This document shows, piece by piece, positions 14,324 through 18,781 of a stretch of DNA of 18,781 bases (positions within the stretch are counted from its first letter, which is position 1; every line of letters starts with the position of its first letter). Under the pieces are notes generated by a model. That model ran no database searches and had not been told where the DNA came from. It saw only the letters and a program-made list of their open reading frames with translations. The position numbers and the translations under genes were made by a program. Source of the stretch: JALHRI01 sp044351685 (GTDB lineage Bacteria > Pseudomonadota > Alphaproteobacteria > Rickettsiales > UBA3002); the NCBI GenBank assembly GCA_044351685.1, contig JBILFK010000016.1:1-18781 (forward strand), written 5' to 3'.

Positions 14324-14340
14324 TAGAATCTCCATTTCTC

Positions 14341-15138
14341 ATGAACATCCCTTTAAAACCCGCCCCGCGCGTGACCGAACCCCTGCCCCACGTGAAAAAG
14401 ATACTGGCGATCGCCTCGGGCAAGGGAGGGGTTGGCAAATCGACCCTGACGGTGCAGCTGGCGCTGATGCTTTCGGCGATTGGCCTGAAAGTGGGTGTGC
14501 TAGATGCCGATATTTATGGCCCCTCCCTGCCGCGCATGCTGGGCCTGACTGACCAGCGGCAGCCAGAAATTATCGCAGGGCTGATGCAGCCGCCACGTGC
14601 GCATGGGATTGTGGCGATGTCGATGGGATTTATCACGGGGGATGCGGCGGCCATTTTGCGTGGCCCGATGATTACCAAAACCCTCCAGCAATTACTGCGG
14701 ATGACGGCGTGGGGAACCGCCGAATCGCCGCTGGATATGTTGCTGGTGGATATGCCACCCGGCACGGGCGATATTCACTTAAGCATGGTGCAGCAAGTGC
14801 CGCTGGATGGTGCGGTGATTATTACCACCCCGCAGGAAGTTTCGGTGATCGATGCGCGCAAATGTTTGCAGATGTTTTTGAAATTGCGCGTGCCAGTGCG
14901 CGGCGTGATCGAAAATATGAGCGCCTTTACTGATAGCGCTGGTGTGACGCATGCTTTGTTTGGTGAAGGTGGCGGTGCGCAGCTTGCCGAAATGGCCGGT
15001 GTGCCATTGCTTGGGCAGGTGCCGTTTGACCCGGCGCTTGGCCGCGCGGCCGATAAGGGCGAGAATTTTTTAGCACAAGATGGCCAGAGTGCCGTGACGC
15101 ACGCCATACAGGAAATTGCGACGCAACTATTGCAGTAA
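14341..15138 (+). CDS. mrp: Mrp/NBP35-type P-loop ATPase (iron-sulfur carrier family)
   Basis: A 265-residue cytoplasmic ATPase of the Mrp/ApbC family, which is linked to delivery of Fe-S clusters. Seen: deviant Walker A GKGGVGKST (27-35), GVLDADIYGPSLPRMLG (52-68), the switch region LLVDMPPGTGDIHL (134-147) and the VIENMS motif (189-194). The protein is short: it lacks the N-terminal MIP18/DUF59 domain of the long Mrp forms. Oddity: after VIENMS the usual YF-CP-C segment is AFTDSAG, so the CxxC that binds the bridging cluster is absent. The start ATG 14341 has no clear ribosome site. It overlaps the end of the convergent thiG by 12 bp. Function as a cluster carrier is therefore less certain than the family call. 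Confidence 0.92.
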   Translation: MNIPLKPAPRVTEPLPHVKKILAIASGKGGVGKSTLTVQLALMLSAIGLKVGVLDADIYGPSLPRMLGLTDQRQPEIIAGLMQPPRAHGIVAMSMGFITGDAAAILRGPMITKTLQQLLRMTAWGTAESPLDMLLVDMPPGTGDIHLSMVQQVPLDGAVIITTPQEVSVIDARKCLQMFLKLRVPVRGVIENMSAFTDSAGVTHALFGEGGGAQLAEMAGVPLLGQVPFDPALGRAADKGENFLAQDGQSAVTHAIQEIATQLLQ

Positions 15139-15903
15139 CCCGGTGTGCGGTGAAGATGCTTCGGCATGATTGCGCTTTGGCATACGCCCTGCCAGATACC
15201 CCAGCCTTCCGGCTTCCACCGCGAGCTTCATGGCGGTTGCCATGGCCACGGGGTGTTGTGCGTGGGCAATCGCACTATTCATGAGCACGCCTGCGCAGCC
15301 AAGCTCCATCGCCAGTGCGGCATCCGCTGGCGAACCAATGCCCGCATCTACCAGCACCGGCACGCGTGATTGCTGCACGATGCGCGCGATATGTTCAGGG
15401 TTGCGGATGCCCAGCCCCGAACCAATGGGTGCCGCAAGTGGCATAATCGCGCAGCAGCCAATGGCTTCCAGTTCAGCGGCAATACCCGCATCATCGGTGG
15501 TGTAGGCCATGACATCAAACCCATCGGCCACCAGAATTTTTGCGGCACGAAGTGTTTGCTGTGTATCGGGGTAGAGGGTGGTTTTATCGCCAATCACTTC
15601 CAGCTTTACCAAATTCCAGCCGCCAATTTCCCGCGCCAGTTTCAGTGTGCGCACGGCTTCTTCGGCGGTGTAGCAGCCGGCGGTGTTGGGCAAATAGGTG
15701 TAGTGCGCAGGATCAATAAAATGCTGCAAGCGTTCGCGGGAGCTATCGCGCAGATCAATACGCCGCAGCGCGACCGTTACAATTTCAGCACCGCTGGCCG
15801 CGATGGCCGCCTTGGTTTCGTGGAAATCTTTGTATTTGCCGGTGCCCACCAGCAACCGCGACGTAAAGCGCCTGCCAGCAAGGGTAAACGGGGTATCGTC
15901 CAT
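15127..15903 (-). CDS. thiG: thiazole synthase
   Basis: A 258-residue TIM-barrel enzyme that builds the thiazole phosphate of thiamine from deoxyxylulose 5-phosphate, dehydroglycine or a glycine imine, and the sulfur carried by ThiS. Seen: FTSRLLVGTGKY (13-24), TVALRRID, LPNTAGC (71-77), the Schiff-base Lys100 in LVKLEVIGD, VMAYTTDD, IMPLAAPIGSGLGIRN and VDAGIGSPADAA. Length and motifs are normal. Its ATG overlaps the thiS stop by one base (TGATG), which couples translation of the pair. The 3' end overlaps the convergent mrp by 12 bp. No ThiO/ThiH, ThiE or ThiF gene is in the window. Confidence 0.96.
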   Translation of the reverse strand: MDDTPFTLAGRRFTSRLLVGTGKYKDFHETKAAIAASGAEIVTVALRRIDLRDSSRERLQHFIDPAHYTYLPNTAGCYTAEEAVRTLKLAREIGGWNLVKLEVIGDKTTLYPDTQQTLRAAKILVADGFDVMAYTTDDAGIAAELEAIGCCAIMPLAAPIGSGLGIRNPEHIARIVQQSRVPVLVDAGIGSPADAALAMELGCAGVLMNSAIAHAQHPVAMATAMKLAVEAGRLGYLAGRMPKRNHAEASSPHTGLLQ

Positions 15904-16109
15904 CAGCCGCCCCCAATGAAACTGACCAGCTCGATGGCGTCGCCTTCGGTAAGTTCGGTTGCAGCATAGGCGCTACGCGGAATGATCGTGCCGTTTTTCT
16001 CGACCGCAATTTGGCGAATGTCGAGCGAAAGCTCGGCAATCAATTCCGCAACAGAAGCGGCGGAAACGGCGCGGGATTCGCCGTTCAAAGTCAGGGTTCG
16101 CGTTGCCAT
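15903..16109 (-). CDS. thiS: sulfur carrier protein ThiS
   Basis: A 68-residue ubiquitin-like protein whose C-terminal Gly is adenylated and thiocarboxylated to bring sulfur to ThiG. The ending SFIGGG and the preceding ELTEGDAIELV strand are typical; the middle has the IAVEKNGTIIPRSAY signature (NG..IPR). I begin at ATG 16109 (MATRTLTLNGE), which gives the family's beta-strand start; a longer reading uses TTG at 16145 and adds 12 residues of no family likeness. The ribosome site is weak. It overlaps thiG by one base and is divergent from aroQ, with only 47 bp between the two start codons, so their promoters must overlap or lie within the neighbouring genes. Confidence 0.9.
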   Translation of the reverse strand: MATRTLTLNGESRAVSAASVAELIAELSLDIRQIAVEKNGTIIPRSAYAATELTEGDAIELVSFIGGG

Positions 16110-16156
16110 GCGCCACGTTCTATGCGAGGATGCACCCTGCGACAAGGAGATTTATC

Positions 16157-16585
16157 ATGGCAGACATCGTGGTCATTAATGGCCCAAACCTCAATCTGCT
16201 CGGCACGCGCGAGCCGGAAATTTACGGCAATGCCACGCTTGCGGACATCGAAAAACTCTGCCGTACAGTGGCGGAATCGTATCAGTTCAGTCTCGATTTT
16301 CACCAAAGCAACCACGAAGGCGTGCTGATTGATTGGGTGCAGCAAGCGCACCATGCGCGCGGCCTTATTATCAATGCGGGTGCCTATACCCACACTTCGG
16401 TCGCGCTGCACGATGCGCTGAAAACCCTGCGCATCCCGATCATCGAAGTGCATCTTTCCAACCTGTTCGCGCGCGAGCCGTTCCGGCATCATTCGTATGT
16501 GTCGCCACTGGCAGCCGGAATTATCTGCGGGCTGGGCGCGCAAGGCTATGCGCTCGCGATTGAGGCGCTGGCGCATCGGTTATAA
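16157..16585 (+). CDS. aroQ: 3-dehydroquinate dehydratase, type II
   Basis: A 142-residue cytoplasmic enzyme that dehydrates 3-dehydroquinate to 3-dehydroshikimate in the shikimate pathway. The type II fold is plain: INGPNLNLLGTREPEIYG (7-24) with Arg18 and catalytic Tyr23, FHQSNHEGVLIDWVQ, IINAGAYTHTSVALHDAL, and EVHLSNLFAREPFRHHSYVS with the catalytic His. I choose ATG 16157 because AAGGAGA lies about 7 bases upstream and MADIVVINGPN is the usual start; an earlier ATG at 16103 would overlap thiS and add 18 unrelated residues. aat begins on the base after its stop codon. The usual alphaproteobacterial partner accB/accC is not seen downstream. Confidence 0.96.
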   Translation: MADIVVINGPNLNLLGTREPEIYGNATLADIEKLCRTVAESYQFSLDFHQSNHEGVLIDWVQQAHHARGLIINAGAYTHTSVALHDALKTLRIPIIEVHLSNLFAREPFRHHSYVSPLAAGIICGLGAQGYALAIEALAHRL

Positions 16586-17224
16586 ATGACTGAACCACTG
16601 ACACCTGACATTTTACTCGCTGCCTATAGCCATGGCTATTTCCCGATGGCGATGGAAAAGGATGAGGAAGAAATCTTCTGGTTCTCGCCCGAAGAGCGCG
16701 GCGTGCTTTCGGTGGAAGGCTTCAATGTGCCGCGCGGCCTGAAGCGCATACAGGATAAACACCCATTTACCCTGAGCGTGGATCGCTGCTTTACCGAAGT
16801 GATGATGGCCTGCGCAGAAATTACCACCACGCGCACCGAAACCTGGATCAATCAGGGCATTCTCGATGCATATAGCGCGCTGCATGCGCAGGGCTTTGCG
16901 CATTCGGTAGAAACCTGGCGCGAGGGCAGGCTGGTGGGTGGCTTGTATGGTGTTTCCATCGGCGGCGCGTTTTTTGGCGAAAGCATGTTCAGCCGTGAAA
17001 GCGAGGCGAGCAAAATTGCGCTGCTGACGCTGGTGGATATATTGAAAGAAGCCGGATATACGCTGCTGGATACGCAATATGTGAATGCCCATTTAACGCA
17101 GTTTGGTGTCGAGGCGATTTCGAAGAAACGCTACATGACAAAATTGGCAAAAGCACTGAAGGCATCGCCCAACCCATCGACCCTTTTTTCTACCATTTCG
17201 GTGCGCAGGGGGCTGGCTTCGTGA
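16586..17224 (+). CDS. aat: leucyl/phenylalanyl-tRNA--protein transferase
   Basis: A 212-residue enzyme of the N-degron pathway that transfers Leu or Phe from tRNA to N-terminal Arg or Lys of proteins, marking them for ClpS/ClpAP. Seen: LLAAYSHGYFPMA (10-22), FWFSPEERGVL, TWINQGILDAYSALHAQGFA, HSVETWREGRLVGGLYGVSI, FFGESMFSRESEASKIAL and DTQYVNAHLTQFG, matching the family from end to end. It starts immediately after the aroQ stop (TAAATG), so the two are translationally coupled. The last about 31 codons (17131-17224) overlap, antisense, the end of ppx. Length is at the short end of the normal range. Confidence 0.95.
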   Translation: MTEPLTPDILLAAYSHGYFPMAMEKDEEEIFWFSPEERGVLSVEGFNVPRGLKRIQDKHPFTLSVDRCFTEVMMACAEITTTRTETWINQGILDAYSALHAQGFAHSVETWREGRLVGGLYGVSIGGAFFGESMFSRESEASKIALLTLVDILKEAGYTLLDTQYVNAHLTQFGVEAISKKRYMTKLAKALKASPNPSTLFSTISVRRGLAS

Positions 17225-18624
17225 TCGAGTGTGAGGGTGACACGGCCATCCATCACCCGTAGCAGCGCGTGCTGTAAATTACCCGAACGCCCACCGCTTA
17301 ATTGATAGGCAAGGTTGGTGCTAAGCCCTAAGCAGCGCGCCCATAAACGTTCGCGCTCATCGAGCAGGCCGATGGCCATTTTTTCGCCTTTCCATTTGGT
17401 CTGGTAGCGATGGAACAACGCCAGCGCCAGCATGATGCGTTCTTTGTGATCGATGCCCTTGAGCGACGATTGAATAATGCGGTGATACGCCCATTCGGCG
17501 CGGAAATTTTGATCAATGCTCCAAGCGAGTTCGGAAAGAATGCATAGCGCTTTGCGCAGGCGCTGCCAGGCGAGTGGCTCGGTGGTGAACACCGGATCGA
17601 TCCAGCGGTAAAGCTCATCGGCGTAGCGGCCTCGCCTCCCTATCAGTGCAGCAAGATCGGTGGCCGATGCCAGCAAGGCATCTTGCTGTTTGGTTTCTTC
17701 GTCGAGCATTTCAAAAAAGAAGCCTTCGCGAATACCGCTGACGCTGAACATCACATGCTGTGCGCCGGTAAGCTGCACTAACTGTTGCAACACCATAATG
17801 CTTGGCAAAATGGTGGGTGCACGATTTTCGGAAATGCCGGGCAGGGTGGTGATTTGTTCGAGGCTGAGTGCCTTAATTTTATCGGCCATTTGTAAGATAG
17901 CCCGTTTGCTCATCACATATTCATGCAGAATCGGCAGGCTATACTCGGTTTTGCGCATATGCAATTTTGCCAGTGCGCGGAAGCTACCGCCAATCGCATA
18001 GAGCATATGCGGATGCAATTCTTTCAGCCAATGCACCTTGGCAAGCGCATCGTGAATCATATCTTTCATGGCGCTGAGTTCGCCTTCGGTTTCATCGTAA
18101 ATACGCAGTCCGCCCAGCGGTGTGGTGGCAAGTTTATCGATGGCGTGTGGCGTTAAGGTGGCCAGCTCCATGCTGCCGCCACCCAAATCGGCACTTAAGC
18201 CCAGCGGTTCATGGATCGAGGCAATAATGCCCTGCGCGCCATAGCGCGCTTCCTCTTCGCCACTAATCACGCGCACTTGCACGCCATGTTCAGCTTCGAT
18301 ATGCGCCACAAATTTTTTGCCATCTTCGGCATCACGCACGGCGGCGGTTGCCAAAATGGCAACGCTCTGCACCTCAAGCCGTTTGGCTACTAGCAAAAAA
18401 CGCGCAATCGCACGAAAGGCTTGCTCCACGCCTTGCGGATTTAATCTGCCGGAACGCGAGAGGCCGCGCCCGAGCGCGCACATATATTTCTCGTTGAAAA
18501 TGGGCAGCGGCACGCGTTTCAGTGCGTGATACACCACCATACGCACTGAGTTTGAGCCGACATCGATAATGGCAATGAGCCCTTTCGGGCTATCGGCGGT
18601 GGCGGCATTATAGTGAATGGGCAT
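17131..18624 (-). CDS. ppx: Ppx/GppA family exopolyphosphatase
   Basis: A 497-residue ASKHA-fold hydrolase that removes terminal phosphates from polyphosphate, or pppGpp in GppA-like members. Seen: IDVGSNSVRMVVY (20-32), ATAAVRDAEDGKKF, VISGEEEARYGAQG, SADLGGGSMELATL and AIGGSFRALAKLH in the N-terminal two domains; the C-terminal helical HD-like half includes ALALFHRYQ and LSGGRSGN. It starts 3 bp after the stop of ppk with AAGG about 8 bases upstream, so ppk-ppx form an operon that makes and degrades polyphosphate. The C-terminal 31 residues, including VEKRVDGLGDAF, resemble the normal family ending, although they overlap aat on the other strand. Ppx versus GppA activity cannot be told by eye; adjacency to ppk favours Ppx. 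Confidence 0.94.
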   Translation of the reverse strand: MPIHYNAATADSPKGLIAIIDVGSNSVRMVVYHALKRVPLPIFNEKYMCALGRGLSRSGRLNPQGVEQAFRAIARFLLVAKRLEVQSVAILATAAVRDAEDGKKFVAHIEAEHGVQVRVISGEEEARYGAQGIIASIHEPLGLSADLGGGSMELATLTPHAIDKLATTPLGGLRIYDETEGELSAMKDMIHDALAKVHWLKELHPHMLYAIGGSFRALAKLHMRKTEYSLPILHEYVMSKRAILQMADKIKALSLEQITTLPGISENRAPTILPSIMVLQQLVQLTGAQHVMFSVSGIREGFFFEMLDEETKQQDALLASATDLAALIGRRGRYADELYRWIDPVFTTEPLAWQRLRKALCILSELAWSIDQNFRAEWAYHRIIQSSLKGIDHKERIMLALALFHRYQTKWKGEKMAIGLLDERERLWARCLGLSTNLAYQLSGGRSGNLQHALLRVMDGRVTLTLDHEASPLRTEMVEKRVDGLGDAFSAFANFVM

Positions 18625-18627
18625 GCG

Positions 18628-18781
18628 CTAGCCTTGCTTTTTGCGGCCACGCGCGGCACTTGGCTTGGCAGCAGGCGGCGCTGAAGCAGGGGCATGCAAT
18701 TCCTGCAATGCTTTGCCGCGGCCAGAAAGGCTTGGGTTATTCATAAAGTAATCATGTGCTGCAAACGCTTTGGCCGAGGTG
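18628..18781 (-). CDS. ppk: polyphosphate kinase, partial (C-terminal end)
   Basis: Runs off the right edge; only the last 51 codons are in the window. The visible protein ends with AKAFAAHDYFMNNPSLSGRG followed by KALQELHAP and a low-complexity Ala/Pro/Lys tail ending RGRKKQG. The HDYFMNNPSLSGRG segment matches the C-terminal end typical of alphaproteobacterial Ppk1, and the ppx gene begins 3 bp after its TAG stop, which is the standard ppk-ppx arrangement. The enzyme makes polyphosphate from ATP. The catalytic His residues lie outside the window, so the call rests on the C-terminal motif and context. Confidence 0.8.
   Translation of the reverse strand, partial: TSAKAFAAHDYFMNNPSLSGRGKALQELHAPASAPPAAKPSAARGRKKQG

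Noticed and set aside
14241..14438. N-terminal extension of hflK to 14438
   Set aside because: It would cross a near-consensus promoter and the start of mrp; MAQGKNPWG at 14240 is the normal HflK start and has a ribosome site.
15370..15969. 199-residue plus-strand ORF opposite thiG
   Set aside because: It is antisense to a clear thiG with intact catalytic motifs and has no ribosome site or recognisable domain.

Overview
The window reads as a dense chromosomal core region of an alphaproteobacterium. The evidence is gene content and gene order: ilvC, ilvN, ilvB, miaA, serB, degP, hflC and hflK lie side by side as they do in many alphaproteobacteria, the MlaA/MlaC pair is present, and the thiS, thiG, mrp, aroQ, aat and ppk/ppx proteins all look alphaproteobacterial. 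I see no phage, transposase, CRISPR array, tRNA or rRNA. I cannot name the genus.

Layout. Positions 1-586 (-) hold the N-terminal part of metF, cut by the window edge. After an AT-rich divergent spacer comes mlaA-mlaC (+, 850-2130), for retrograde phospholipid transport. Then a long minus-strand block reads from right to left: miaA, ilvB, ilvN, a 42-residue lipoprotein, an unknown 164-residue protein, ilvC, an unknown 112-residue acidic protein, and leuA (9439 down to 2337). ilvBN make acetohydroxy acids, ilvC reduces and isomerises them, and leuA commits the keto acid to leucine, so this is a branched-chain amino-acid locus with three small unknown genes threaded into it. serB (+, 9438-10328) is head to head with miaA, and their start codons share bases. 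A 359-bp gene-free spacer full of repeats separates serB from the minus-strand hflK-hflC-degP operon (14240 down to 10688), a membrane and periplasmic protein quality-control unit with a good promoter at 14295-14323. mrp (+) is divergent from hflK. thiS-thiG (-) converges on mrp, and aroQ-aat (+) diverges from thiS. aat runs 94 bp into the tail of ppx (-), which is preceded by the C-terminal end of ppk, a polyphosphate synthesis and hydrolysis pair.

The protein genes are mostly housekeeping. The unusual material is (i) a family of degenerate intergenic repeats that recur in three different spacers (2131-2336, 5280-5429, 10329-10687), in which some hairpin loops are conserved while the stems change in a compensatory way; (ii) a roughly 97-bp imperfect palindrome inside the largest spacer; (iii) active-site substitutions in LeuA (His to Gln) and IlvB (Asp to Glu), and loss of the CxxC in Mrp; (iv) start-codon sharing between serB and miaA; and (v) the small unreported genes inside the branched-chain locus, one with an EF-hand-like loop. 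I found no convincing new multi-gene defence or biosynthetic system here; the repeat family is the best candidate for something undescribed.
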